Of a stretch of 64,000 bases of DNA, positions 7,920-15,893 are shown one piece after another. Position 1 is the first letter of the stretch. Each line of letters begins with the position of its first letter. Source of the stretch: Leptothoe spongobia TAU-MAC 1115 (lineage in GTDB: Bacteria; Cyanobacteriota; Cyanobacteriia; Phormidesmidales; Phormidesmidaceae); NCBI RefSeq assembly GCF_018739885.1, contig NZ_JADOES010000009.1:1-64000 (forward strand), read 5' to 3'. The notes under the pieces were generated by a model. It saw only the letters and a list, made by a program, of their open reading frames with translations, made no database searches and was not told the origin of the DNA. Both the position numbers and the translations under genes were made by a program.

Positions 7920-10295
7920 ATGAGTATCGTACCCTTTTCAAAAGAGCAACTTGTTAATACGGTGACTGAGGGAGCCCAAGGTAATCTAGATATTGCGATG
8001 GATGATGTAGGCAATCATGTGATTGTCTATGAGAGTTTTGGTCAGGACGGTAGCGAATCAGGTATTTTTGCTCGACGTTTTGATGATTTTGGGAATGCTA
8101 CCCTGCCTGAATTCCAGGTTAATCAGACAACCGAAGGCAATCAACTCAATCCTGCTGTGGCAGTATCAGGGAATGGTGAGCGCTTTGCGATCGCGTGGGA
8201 CGATGAAACGGATCACCCTGATCCCAATAACCCAGACGACGAGGATGCTAGTGAACAGGGTGTTTTTGCTAGCGTATATAACGCTGATGGTGATGTCATC
8301 TTGTCTGAGTTCCGTGTTAATACAACTGTTAAAGATAATCAGCAGCTGCCAGAAATCGCCATGGCCCATGATGGTAGTTTTGTCATCGTTTGGGAAAGTC
8401 AAAACCAGGCAGGATTCCTTAGCGGCACAGACATTGTTGCCCAAAGATTTGATGCGAATGGTAACCCGATTGGAGAAGAAATTTTAGTGAATGAAGGGGC
8501 CATTGAAGATGATCAAAGCAATATTTCCGTGGATATGGCTGATAATGGCGCATTTGTCATCGCTTGGGACAGTGATGATGGGGACAATCTAGGTGTTTTT
8601 GCGCGGCAATTCAATAGCTCTGGTGAGGGAGGCGATATTATCGCCCTGAACTCAGTGACTGAAAGGGTACAAAAAGATCCCTCCATCGCAATTAGACCCG
8701 ATGGCAATGAGTTTATCGCCACCTGGGATAGTAGACCAAAAGATAGGGCGCTTCATGGTCTCTATGCGCGTAGATTTGGTAGTAATGGTCAGCCCACAGG
8801 CGATGAAGTGCGGATAGATACCACCACCAAATTAGCAAGCTCTCGTAAACACTCCGTAGCGATGGAAGCTGGCGGTGAAGCTGTTATTGTCTGGGCAGGA
8901 GATGCGGGGGCCAGGGATCCTGTTTCGGGGATTTTTGCTCGATATTTTGATGCTATCGGCAACCCGGTTGGTGATGAAATTCATATCAATACCGAGAAAG
9001 AGAGTACTCAAGATAATCCTGTTGTCGCGATTTCTAATGATATTACGAATCCTCGCCAGTCGTTTGCGGTTGCCTGGGAAACTGAAAAGCCCGAAGAGGG
9101 AATTGCTAGCCGTCTATTTGGTCAGGCCTCCGTGGTGGAGTTCTCGGCAGCAACCTTCGAAGTGCAGGAGCCGGATAGCGATGTGATACCCATTAATGTC
9201 ACCCTAAAACGAGTTGGTACCGATTTTAACTCAGGAGATATCACCATCCAGCTAACGGCAGGGACTGCAACGGCAGATGATTTGCAGTCCTTGCCAGATA
9301 CATTTCCCACGTTTGTAACATCCTTTGGGGTAGATGAAGATACGGCCACCCTTGAGCTGTTGGTCAAAGCGGATGATTTAGAGGAAGGTCTTGAAGAGCT
9401 TTCCTTTGATATTACTGATGCTGGTATCAATGCCATTGGCGAGCAGAAGACAACTACCTTGAAAATTTTGGATGCAGATTCTGAGAATATTCCCGATCCA
9501 GATAATGGCGAGAATCCTGATCCGGATGAGAATAACAATACGGCCACTGACCAGGACGATGTCTTAACAGGTACTGCAGGTGATGACACCCTTGCTGGAC
9601 TGGGAGGTAATGACACCCTATTTGGTGATGACGGCAATGACACCCTCATCGGCGGTGATGATAATGACCTGATCCTGGGGGAAGGGGGGGATGACCGCCT
9701 GTTTGGTGATGACGGCGATGACACCCTGATCAGTGGTGAAGGTAAGGATGAACTGTTTGGTTTAGCAGGGGATGATTCTTTGGGTGGTCAAGAGGGAGAT
9801 GATTTCCTGGATGGTGGTACGGGTGACGATATTATTATCGGCGAAGAAGGTGATGACACCTTGCTAGGGGGCCAAGGAAACGATCAGCTGACGGGTGGCG
9901 TAGGCGATGATCGCTTATTTGGCGAAGCAGGGGATGACATTTTGATTGGGGTAGGTGCTGAGGCGGTATTTCCATCTCCCACACTGGGGCAGGGGGAAAA
10001 GGACCTGATGCATGGTGGCAGTGGTCTTGATACGTTTGTGCTGGGAGATGCTAATCAGGTGTTCTATGATGATGGTCTGATTTCTGGCGACCATGCCATC
10101 ATTGAGGACTTCTCCACTAGCGAAGATATTATTCGCCTGCATGGTAGCAGTGCTGACTATAGTCTGTCTCTCGGGACGTTAGATGGAGTCACGGGCACCT
10201 TTATTCAAATGAATGATGCCAGTGCGGATACAATCTCATTTGTCCAGGGTGCCTCTGGCTTAACACTGGATGCAAGCTACTTCCAATATGTTTGA
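7920..10295 (+). CDS. Calx-beta / RTX calcium-binding exoprotein
   Basis: Large acidic protein probably exported by type I secretion. Residues about 15-400 contain at least seven imperfect repeats of roughly 55-60 residues, each with a VIxWxS/D core, an (I/V)FARRFD-like strand and a GxPxGDExxVN-like turn; this looks like a beta-propeller or stacked beta unit. Residues about 400-512 are a Calx-beta domain. An Asp/Asn-rich linker (NPDPDEN) precedes RTX nonapeptide repeats of type GGxGxDxLx at about 545-690. The C-terminus, with a DTFVLGD segment followed by a DHAIIEDFS segment, is the usual RTX-linked ending. No signal peptide is present, as expected for type I substrates. No type I transporter is in the window. 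Calcium would be needed for folding. Confidence is high for the architecture; the role is unknown. Confidence 0.88.
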   Translation: MSIVPFSKEQLVNTVTEGAQGNLDIAMDDVGNHVIVYESFGQDGSESGIFARRFDDFGNATLPEFQVNQTTEGNQLNPAVAVSGNGERFAIAWDDETDHPDPNNPDDEDASEQGVFASVYNADGDVILSEFRVNTTVKDNQQLPEIAMAHDGSFVIVWESQNQAGFLSGTDIVAQRFDANGNPIGEEILVNEGAIEDDQSNISVDMADNGAFVIAWDSDDGDNLGVFARQFNSSGEGGDIIALNSVTERVQKDPSIAIRPDGNEFIATWDSRPKDRALHGLYARRFGSNGQPTGDEVRIDTTTKLASSRKHSVAMEAGGEAVIVWAGDAGARDPVSGIFARYFDAIGNPVGDEIHINTEKESTQDNPVVAISNDITNPRQSFAVAWETEKPEEGIASRLFGQASVVEFSAATFEVQEPDSDVIPINVTLKRVGTDFNSGDITIQLTAGTATADDLQSLPDTFPTFVTSFGVDEDTATLELLVKADDLEEGLEELSFDITDAGINAIGEQKTTTLKILDADSENIPDPDNGENPDPDENNNTATDQDDVLTGTAGDDTLAGLGGNDTLFGDDGNDTLIGGDDNDLILGEGGDDRLFGDDGDDTLISGEGKDELFGLAGDDSLGGQEGDDFLDGGTGDDIIIGEEGDDTLLGGQGNDQLTGGVGDDRLFGEAGDDILIGVGAEAVFPSPTLGQGEKDLMHGGSGLDTFVLGDANQVFYDDGLISGDHAIIEDFSTSEDIIRLHGSSADYSLSLGTLDGVTGTFIQMNDASADTISFVQGASGLTLDASYFQYV

Positions 10296-10330
10296 CGCAG
10301 AGCTACCAGTTGGCACTATAAATTAGCAAG

Positions 10331-10399
10331 CGTAGGGGATGAGCTGATTGGGAAGATTCATTGCTGAATATACCTGAGCCTCGACACCCAGCCCCTACG
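10331..10399 (+). terminator. Weak inverted repeat after RTX gene
   Basis: An 8-bp inverted repeat, CGTAGGGG at 10331-10338 and CCCCTACG at 10392-10399, has a long loop and no T-run. It may be a weak terminator or a repeat remnant. Confidence 0.25.
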
Positions 10400-10458
10400 G
10401 GATTATCTATTTTGAAGCGGGGATACTGAATGCGGATTCTGCACAATTTGTATCGTCA

Positions 10459-11487
10459 TTGAAAACCGATTCGTTATTCTATCTGCTCTTCGAAACTGCG
10501 CCTAGCATTCTGTTTGAGCTGATTGGACAGCCAGCACTAGCACCAGGCTATCGCTTTAGCTCAGTTGAGCTAAAGCAAACCGCTTTCCGCATTGATGGGG
10601 TATTTCTGCCGCCGGAGGGCAGTGATCAGCCAGTCTACTTTGTAGAGGTGCAATTTCAGAAAGACCCACTGCTGTATCGTCGTCTATTTGCAGAAGTATT
10701 TCTGTTTTTACAAAAGCACCCTGATGTAAAGGAGTGGTGTGCGGTTGCTATTTATCCAAGGGGTAGTCTGGAACCTGATGATAACGAAGCCTATGGGTGT
10801 TTACTACAGAGTGATCAATGCCAACGGATTTTCCTGGATGAGCTGGCTCCAAGTCAATCGGTGACTCTGGGGTTAGTTAAACTAATCGTAGAGCCTGCTA
10901 GTACAGCAATTGCTCTGGGCCAGCAGTTAATGCAGCAAGCAAGGGAGCACCCTCCAACTAACCTGACTACCAAAGCCATCCTGAATATCCTTGAAACTAT
11001 TATTCTCTATAAGTTTCCAAACCTTACGCGCCAGGAAATAGCCAACATGTTTGCCATTAGTGATCTGAAAAAAACCAAAGTCTATGAGGAGTTTTATGCC
11101 GAATGGCAGCAAGAGGCATTGGCTAAGCAAAGGGCATTTGTAGTTCGCTTGCTCAAACGTAAAGTAGGAGAATTGCCTGAAGCAACCTTATTGCAGGTAG
11201 ACAGGCTATCGTTTATACAGCTGGAGGATCTAGCTGAGGCATTATTTGATTTTAGTGAGCTGGCGGGTTTGGATGCTTGGCTAAATCAGTTGGCTGGAAA
11301 GTGTACTGAGGTGCTACATATGCTAACCCAACGGTTAGGGCCGTTAGGGTCATTAGTGACACAGCAGATAGAGGGGCTGACTTTGGAGCAGTTGGGACTA
11401 TTGGAAAACGCTGTAACAGATAATATGACCAGCGATGGGTTGATAGATTGGCTAGAACAGCAGCCAGGTAATGAGAAGGGGGAGTAA
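10459..11487 (+). CDS. DUF2887 / Rpn-like PD-(D/E)XK nuclease-family protein
   Basis: Cyanobacterial relative of the Rpn (recombination-promoting nuclease) and transposase-like family. The TTG at 10459 is chosen because it gives the family's usual MKTDSLFY start; no in-frame ATG or GTG lies nearby upstream. The nuclease core is near residues 38-75: RIDGVF supplies the Asp and YFVEVQFQKD supplies the E-x-Q form of the E-x-K motif, followed by the LYRRLFAEVFLFL helix. The remaining two thirds are helical, with a region resembling the ISDLKKTKVYEE tail that is common in these proteins. It overlaps the next gene by one base (TAATG), so the two are translationally coupled. This family is often amplified in cyanobacterial genomes. 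Its activity on DNA is inferred. Confidence 0.85.
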   Translation: MKTDSLFYLLFETAPSILFELIGQPALAPGYRFSSVELKQTAFRIDGVFLPPEGSDQPVYFVEVQFQKDPLLYRRLFAEVFLFLQKHPDVKEWCAVAIYPRGSLEPDDNEAYGCLLQSDQCQRIFLDELAPSQSVTLGLVKLIVEPASTAIALGQQLMQQAREHPPTNLTTKAILNILETIILYKFPNLTRQEIANMFAISDLKKTKVYEEFYAEWQQEALAKQRAFVVRLLKRKVGELPEATLLQVDRLSFIQLEDLAEALFDFSELAGLDAWLNQLAGKCTEVLHMLTQRLGPLGSLVTQQIEGLTLEQLGLLENAVTDNMTSDGLIDWLEQQPGNEKGE

Positions 11488-12065
11488 TGAGTCAAACCGC
11501 TGAACGGGTTCGATGGAAGATACGAGACCTAGAAGTGCTGCCTCAAAGTGAAGGCACGAACTATGAACTAATTAATGGCGAGCTGTTTGTGACTCGTTCG
11601 CCCCATCGTAGACATCAGCAAGTCAGTGGCAAATTTTTTGCAGCGTTGGATGAGTGGTCAGAAGCGTCGGGGGTAGGGGAAGCTATTTTGGCACCGGGGA
11701 TTATTCCGTCGGATACGGATAATGTGATTCCTGATGTGGTGTGGATTAGTAGGCAGCGGCTGGCTGTGCTGGAAGATGAGGCGGGACACCTGACGGGTTT
11801 TCCTGACCTGATTGTTGAGGTTCTGTCACCGGGTGATAGTAATATCCGTCGGAACCGTGAGACAAAGCTGAAGCTTTATTCGGTGCAGAGTGTGCAGGAA
11901 TATTGGATTGTAGAACATCGGTTTACGCGACAATTGGAGATTTATCGGCGGCAGCAAGGACAGTTGGCATTAGTTGCAACGCTGATAACAACCGATGAGG
12001 CGACATCACCATTGTTGCCGGACTTTTTCGAGCAATTCACTTTCATCCACAATTCAGTTCTTTAG
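11487..12065 (+). CDS. Uma2 family endonuclease-like protein (DUF820)
   Basis: About 190 residues, the family's normal length. The fold is the PD-(D/E)XK core: YELINGELF near residue 27 (conserved Glu), IPDVVWISRQR (Asp near residue 76), LIVEVLSPGDS (E-x-S-P, near residue 108), then the NRETKLKLYSVQSVQEYWIVE helix-strand. Uma2 genes are highly amplified in cyanobacteria and their biological role is unclear. The start overlaps the stop of the DUF2887 gene, so the two nuclease-like proteins probably form one transcript. Confidence 0.88.
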   Translation: MSQTAERVRWKIRDLEVLPQSEGTNYELINGELFVTRSPHRRHQQVSGKFFAALDEWSEASGVGEAILAPGIIPSDTDNVIPDVVWISRQRLAVLEDEAGHLTGFPDLIVEVLSPGDSNIRRNRETKLKLYSVQSVQEYWIVEHRFTRQLEIYRRQQGQLALVATLITTDEATSPLLPDFFEQFTFIHNSVL

Positions 12066-12259
12066 ACGGAACGTTTTTGTCACCCTGATAATGAAATGTA
12101 CAGATGTCAAAAGTCTGATTTGGGTCAGAAGTAGACACTACTCAAACACATAACTCGTTGGATGAAAGATCCTTCCCAACTATTTAGCCTATACGGATGA
12201 TTCGTCCATCCTATGTATTAAACACATGGGATACATTACAGACTACGCTTCTTGAATTT

Positions 12260-12290
12260 GGTGGATTACTCAAATAATCGCTAATCCACC
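12260..12290. repeat. GGTGGATTA palindrome, copy 1 of 4
   Basis: Arms GGTGGATTA and TAATCCACC with a 13-base loop that itself ends in a TCGC segment. It sits directly at the 3' end of the minus-strand pseudogene fragment. The loop differs from the other copies (it lacks the GCGA half). Confidence 0.8.
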
Positions 12291-12300
12291 CTACATATGT

Positions 12301-12470
12301 TCTTAAGCGACTCTGACTCGTTTGGTCAAACTTGCCTTACCTCATTGGGTTGCCCGGTGGGCAACGGCTTACTCCAATCATTGGGGGCAACGCAGTTGAG
12401 CTTGTACAGCAGCGTGATGGTATTGCGTACAGCTTTAAATTCAAGTTGCTCACGGATTAAGTTGTTACCC
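12301..12470 (-). pseudogene. Decayed copy of the small 79-residue family
   Basis: Read on the minus strand, the segment encodes AVRNTITLLYKLN, then APNDWSKPLPTG and QPNEV, clearly homologous to the central part of the intact copies at 13438-13677 and 15280-15519. After NEV a one-base deletion shifts the frame to an early stop where the intact copies continue with MAILTK. The first 35 or so codons are missing or unrecognisable. The nucleotide similarity continues past the stop, to the palindrome. It is therefore a truncated and frameshifted pseudogene. Confidence 0.75.
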
Positions 12471-12474
12471 TTGA

Positions 12475-12918
12475 TCACCACCAAACCTCTTCAATAGATG
12501 GATCATCAAAGCGCTTCAAAGTTGCTAGCCATTCTGGCATATCTTCTTTTATGGTTTGCTTTAAATCAATCAGAGCTTCTTTGCTGATCAAACCTCGCTC
12601 ATGCATAAAAGTATAGAATTTCTTCAAACTTGTTGCATTTCCTTTAATACTTGACTGACTAGCCCACATAGCCTTTTTTATAAACCAATATCCAAGAAAC
12701 ATGCCTACAATGTCACTGCCATCTTTTGCCTCAATGATCTCGTCATACAGCAGAAATTCGTTTATATAAAAATCAATGTTTGAAAGATGATTATTTATCG
12801 TCTTTTCCGACAGGCTAGATGATTTTAGCCAATCCTCAAAATCTTTCAGTAGCCGTTTGTTAGCCTTCCTCAGTGTTTTGCAATCTTCTTCGTATTTCTC
12901 GTATGAATCCATGACCAA
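12475..12918 (-). CDS. Integrase N-terminal (SAM-like) domain protein
   Basis: 147 residues, soluble and helical. The central part, FEDWLKSSSLSEKTINNHLSNIDFYINEF, resembles the core-binding SAM-like domain that precedes the catalytic domain in tyrosine recombinases, and the ATSLKKFYTFMHERGLI segment fits the last helix of that domain. No catalytic domain follows, because the frame ends in EEVWW and the next bases are the pseudogene. It could be a free-standing member of this family or the remnant of a recombinase. It lies in the repeat-rich accessory island. The start is ATG at 12918, with a second ATG two codons later. Confidence 0.55.
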   Translation of the reverse strand: MVMDSYEKYEEDCKTLRKANKRLLKDFEDWLKSSSLSEKTINNHLSNIDFYINEFLLYDEIIEAKDGSDIVGMFLGYWFIKKAMWASQSSIKGNATSLKKFYTFMHERGLISKEALIDLKQTIKEDMPEWLATLKRFDDPSIEEVWW

Positions 12919-12998
12919 TACTCAGCTATTTGATGTTTTTTCACCTAACGATGCCAATCACCAGTGCGAGTCTTAAATACAAGGGAAATCATTTATAT

Positions 12999-13247
12999 TT
13001 AAACGACTTCCTCCTCCCTTTTGCTGATTTTACGCATTAGGGAAACAGGCCAAAACAGCGAGCCGAAAAAAGCAACGATAGCATAGACTACTTTTAGTCT
13101 TACTTTTTCTGTTTTAGGATCAGCCCCTTCTGGATTTGTCAGTGACAAAGCAACCGTGCTAAATTTTCCCAGATCCTGAAGCTCCGTGGCATAGCTGATG
13201 AAAAAACCGATTAGGTAAATAAACAGTACAATTAGCAAGATTTTCAT
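12999..13247 (-). CDS. Small two-helix membrane protein
   Basis: 82 residues. Two hydrophobic segments, at about residues 3-19 and 52-68, are separated by a polar loop containing NPEGADPKTEKVR; the tail is basic then acidic (MRKISKREEEVV). I do not recognise a family. It stands alone between the integrase-like gene and the palindrome region. The hydropathy pattern supports a real gene, but the ribosome-binding site is weak. Confidence 0.5.
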   Translation of the reverse strand: MKILLIVLFIYLIGFFISYATELQDLGKFSTVALSLTNPEGADPKTEKVRLKVVYAIVAFFGSLFWPVSLMRKISKREEEVV

Positions 13248-13395
13248 TGTCTTAATTAACCGTGATTATTTATGGCGGTCAGTGTTTTCCTGATCTTCCA
13301 ATATGGGTGATTAATTATACTCATCTCGCCTGAATAAAGTTGGTGCTATTCAGATTTATTTATTATTCTGCTGCTCCACCTTGAGCTTAGGATTC

Positions 13396-13425
13396 GGTGG
13401 ATTACGCGAAAATCGCTAATCCACC
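13396..13425. repeat. GGTGGATTA palindrome, copy 2 of 4
   Basis: GGTGGATTA-C-GCGA-AAA-TCGC-TAATCCACC: a near-perfect 13-bp stem with a tiny loop. It lies 13 bases beyond the stop of the minus-strand gene at 13438. Confidence 0.85.
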
Positions 13426-13437
13426 CTACATGTGTTT

Positions 13438-13677
13438 TTAATCGACTCTGATGTGCTTGGTCAGAATTGCCATGACTTCATTGGGTCGCCCGGTGGGCAA
13501 CGGTTGAATCCAATCATTGGGTTCGGCGTAGTTGAGTTTGTGCAGCAGCGCAATGGTGTTGCGCAAGGCGGTCAGGGTGCCAAACAAAATGTGCCGCACT
13601 GTCTCAAATTGATGCTCTGGCAAGGTCGCAGGCTGAACTTTCGACACCTCGGTGCCTGTGGATGTGTCTTGAAGCAT
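13438..13677 (-). CDS. Small conserved cyanobacterial protein, paralog 1
   Basis: 79 residues of unknown function. It starts MLQDTSTG, continues with PEHQFETVRHILFG and AVRN/ALRN, then HKLNYAEPNDW and PTGRPNEVMAILTK. The ATG at 13677 is preferred over upstream ATGs because a GGAG lies 10 bases before it and because the other intact paralog starts at the same place. It has no membrane segment or signal peptide. It is duplicated together with its upstream and downstream regions; the paralog at 15280-15519 is about 90% identical. The 3' palindrome may terminate its transcript. Confidence 0.7.
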   Translation of the reverse strand: MLQDTSTGTEVSKVQPATLPEHQFETVRHILFGTLTALRNTIALLHKLNYAEPNDWIQPLPTGRPNEVMAILTKHIRVD

Positions 13678-13903
13678 GGATTCTGATCTCCAAAACGTAG
13701 CGTTTGCGAAGGAAATCAGAGCCGAATGCCCTAGAAAACCACACAAGACGTATGCACACCGGAGATGCTAAGGCATAATAACCCAAGCCCGCAGACCGGT
13801 AAGATGCGTTGCAATGCATACATAAATTCAAAGCCACACCTCGATACATTCGTTGATTATTCGAATCATCGCTGAGCCAGCTTGCACAAGCTACAATATA
13901 GCC

Positions 13904-14371
13904 ATGAATACAGCACATCCAGACATTGTCATAGTAAGTCCTGACGGAGAGTATCTAATTATCGTTGAGGTAAAACTCAATGACAATTTGTCTCATCGTC
14001 AAAGTGCTATCGAGCAACTCAAAAGTCTAATGGCTTCCATGGGTTGCTCAGTTGGATTAGCTGTAACTGGTGACCATATTTTGCTGCTCCGCGATTCCCT
14101 AGAAAAGTCCCATGGTGAATCGATTACAATGGTAAGTGAAGCATTACTACCAGAGCATTTACTGCCCTCTGCAAATGAGCAATGGAAAGGGCACTATGAT
14201 CTGGAGTTTGAAGCACGGATTCAACAATGGCTTGAGACATTAAAGCAAGCTCCAAGCTTAGAAAATTTGCCCAGTGATTTAAGGCAGCTTTTTAGTGAAC
14301 CCACTATTAGCCTTTTGAGGCTTGGGGAAATTCGGGCAGCTGGTCCTAGATGGAGCAAAGTCGCCAGTTGA
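13904..14371 (+). CDS. Predicted PD-(D/E)XK-type protein
   Basis: 155 residues from ATG 13904, chosen because the conserved core begins immediately after it (HPDIVIVSPDG). The pattern PDIVIVS followed by YLIIVEVKL is the Asp and E-x-K pair of the PD-(D/E)XK nuclease fold. A helix with QSAIEQLKSLM follows, then a strand VGLAVTGDHILLLRD, as in Uma2/restriction-like proteins. The C-terminal third is helical. The first strand and helix of a full domain look short, so activity is uncertain. It is the only plus-strand gene between two minus-strand genes of the island. Confidence 0.55.
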   Translation: MNTAHPDIVIVSPDGEYLIIVEVKLNDNLSHRQSAIEQLKSLMASMGCSVGLAVTGDHILLLRDSLEKSHGESITMVSEALLPEHLLPSANEQWKGHYDLEFEARIQQWLETLKQAPSLENLPSDLRQLFSEPTISLLRLGEIRAAGPRWSKVAS

Positions 14372-14481
14372 AACCCAGCATAGTTTTAGTGGAAACAAAT
14401 TGGGTTGTCGATATGGTTAGCAATACTTACCTGCCGTTAGGTGTCAGCAGGATTATTTCCTAAACTACTATGGAGTAATTT

Positions 14482-14512
14482 GGTGGATTACGCGAATGCT
14501 CGCTAATCCACC
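14482..14512. repeat. GGTGGATTA palindrome, copy 3 of 4
   Basis: Perfect 9-bp arms with the loop CGCGAATGCTCGC; the inner GCGA/TCGC can also pair. It is 12 bases beyond the stop of the minus-strand gene at 14525, which is unrelated to the 79-residue family. The palindrome therefore moves independently of that family. Confidence 0.85.
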
Positions 14513-14524
14513 CTACACAAATAC

Positions 14525-15136
14525 TTAACTCAGATTTCGTTCGCAGAGCTCAAAAAAGACTCGTAATCTTCCCAATAACATCGACATATCTCCCACACCA
14601 GTCAACAGCGACTCACTTACCTCACCATTGACCAATAACCGATAAAACTTCCAGCCTTCACCATTGGTAACAATGCCATAGCTATCAATCTCTTTTCCTT
14701 GTTGTTGATGCAGCCACTGACAAACCTTCATCTCCACTAAACACTGAGCCGCACCTTGCTCAAAGTTATCCTTCTTCGCTTCGATGACACACACATAGGG
14801 CAACTCTAAATACGCTCGCCGTTCTGCAATTAAATAATCTGCATTACCACAAACATCTTCACCCTCTAAATAGGGGCCTTTCCAAACTTTCAGATGGTGA
14901 GATGTCTCTAAGCCTTCTTCACAAATCGCATCGATTAATAAGGTCTTGGATACCTCTAAACTCTCTAGATCAAATCGCTGTAGCCGTTCTAATCGCTGCT
15001 GAAAAAAGTCACTGACTGGCACAGGTTCAGCCTCAATTGTCCAGCGCTTTAGCTCATTAAGCCCCAAGTACTTAAAGGCCTCCTTGTAAGTAAAGCTAGA
15101 GAAGCTTTTCTTTCGGTTTTGAGTCACTTGGGACAT
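14525..15136 (-). CDS. Predicted PD-(D/E)XK nuclease-like protein
   Basis: About 203 residues. The core is GNADYLIAERR (Asp), followed 15-20 residues later by VCVIEAKKDNFEQG (E-x-K) and a helix QCLVEMKVCQWL, which is the PD-(D/E)XK order. It continues with a strand SYGIVTNGEGWKFYRL, typical of restriction-endonuclease-like cyanobacterial proteins. The ATG at 15136 (MSQVTQ) is preferred; another ATG lies three codons upstream. The substrate is unknown, and no methyltransferase is nearby, so it is not a classical restriction pair. Confidence 0.65.
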   Translation of the reverse strand: MSQVTQNRKKSFSSFTYKEAFKYLGLNELKRWTIEAEPVPVSDFFQQRLERLQRFDLESLEVSKTLLIDAICEEGLETSHHLKVWKGPYLEGEDVCGNADYLIAERRAYLELPYVCVIEAKKDNFEQGAAQCLVEMKVCQWLHQQQGKEIDSYGIVTNGEGWKFYRLLVNGEVSESLLTGVGDMSMLLGRLRVFFELCERNLS

Positions 15137-15236
15137 GGCTAGCATCCAATAGTTGCTTCTATTATGGTAGCCTCTATCAACTCAGGCCTGACATCCAGAG
15201 TTCGCCCCACCCAGTCAGCTAAACTGCCATCAATTC

Positions 15237-15267
15237 GGTGGATTACGCGAATCATCGCTCATCCACC
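15237..15267. repeat. GGTGGATTA palindrome, copy 4 of 4
   Basis: GGTGGATTA and TCATCCACC (one arm mismatch). It lies 12 bases beyond the stop of the paralog at 15280. Confidence 0.8.
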
Positions 15268-15279
15268 CTACATGTGTTT

Positions 15280-15519
15280 TTAATCGACTCTGATGCGCTT
15301 GGTCAGAATTGCCATGACCTCATTGGGTCGCCCGGTGGGTAAGGGCTGACTCCAATCATTGGGTTCGGCGTAGTTGAGTTTGTGCAGCAGCGCCATGGTG
15401 TTGCGCACGGCAGTCAGGGTGCCAAACAAAATGTGGCGCACCGTTTCAAATTGATGCTCTGGCAAGGTCGCAGGCCAAGATTTCGACACCTCGGTGTCTG
15501 GGGATGTGTCTTGAAACAT
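15280..15519 (-). CDS. Small conserved cyanobacterial protein, paralog 2
   Basis: 79 residues, unknown function, starting MFQDTSPD. It differs from paralog 1 by scattered substitutions only, mostly conservative. The start is chosen by the shared GGAG site and by alignment with paralog 1. Two intact copies under apparently selected reading frames, plus one pseudogene, in 3.2 kb indicate recent local duplication. Confidence 0.7.
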   Translation of the reverse strand: MFQDTSPDTEVSKSWPATLPEHQFETVRHILFGTLTAVRNTMALLHKLNYAEPNDWSQPLPTGRPNEVMAILTKRIRVD

Positions 15520-15659
15520 GGATTCTGATCTCCAAAACGTAGGGGTTGCGAAGGAAACCAGAACCGAATGCCTGAGCAAACCTCACGAGATGTATGCACA
15601 CCGAGGATGCTAAGGCATAATAACCAAAGCCCGCAGTTGCTAGTATCAGCTGTGGGTCA

Positions 15660-15694
15660 GCTGTCGGTTAGGTGCGTCACCACCTGCCGACAGC
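15660..15694. terminator. Strong interrupted hairpin
   Basis: GCTGTCGG-tt-AGGTG / CACCT-g-CCGACAGC with a 6-base loop. It lies in a stretch of about 370 bases without genes (15520-15893). It has no T-run, so its role as terminator, repeat or structured RNA is open. Confidence 0.4.
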
Positions 15695-15791
15695 GCCAGA
15701 TATTCAGTTCTGTAGTAAAGTCGCCATAAAGACGACCTGCGAAAAACTATAGGTCTCTTTTAGAACTCAGTCAAGAGACAAATTGCTAGGA

Positions 15792-15857
15792 CTCTTGCTA
15801 TGTTTCGCCCACCTCACGATGGATCGTGAAGCAATCAATTTTCTTCCCTAGCAAGAG
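15792..15857 (-). terminator. Nested inverted repeat downstream of RecB-like gene
   Basis: Outer arms CTCTTGCTA (15792-15800) and TAGCAAGAG (15849-15857) enclose a perfect inner hairpin TCACGA-tgga-TCGTGA (15814-15829). It sits 36 bases past the stop of the minus-strand gene at 15894, so it may end that transcript. Confidence 0.4.
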
Positions 15858-15893
15858 ACTTCTAAACTCTCCAGAACCAATATCACTCGAACC

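Larger units (their letters stand above)
13395..13794. repeat. 400-bp direct repeat, copy A
   Basis: The segment from the palindrome through the small gene and its upstream region, to the sequence CCCGCAG, is closely matched by 15236-15636. The match includes the coding part, the GGAG ribosome-binding site and roughly 110 bases of presumed promoter with the conserved string AGGCATAATAACC. Confidence 0.85.
15236..15636. repeat. 400-bp direct repeat, copy B
   Basis: Second copy of the 13395-13794 segment, in the same orientation. It carries palindrome copy 4, the intact paralog and its promoter region. The duplication spans about 1.84 kb start to start and encloses two nuclease-like genes. Confidence 0.85.

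Noticed and set aside
9122..9724. 200-codon antisense frame under the RTX repeats
   Set aside because: Ser/Pro-rich mirror of the Asp/Gly-rich RTX repeats; no independent signal.
12475..12918. Complete tyrosine recombinase of an integrative element
   Set aside because: Only an N-terminal core-binding-like region is present; no catalytic Arg/His/Tyr domain, att site or tRNA end is seen.
14525..15136. Restriction-modification system
   Set aside because: Nuclease-like fold seen but no methyltransferase or specificity gene anywhere in the island.
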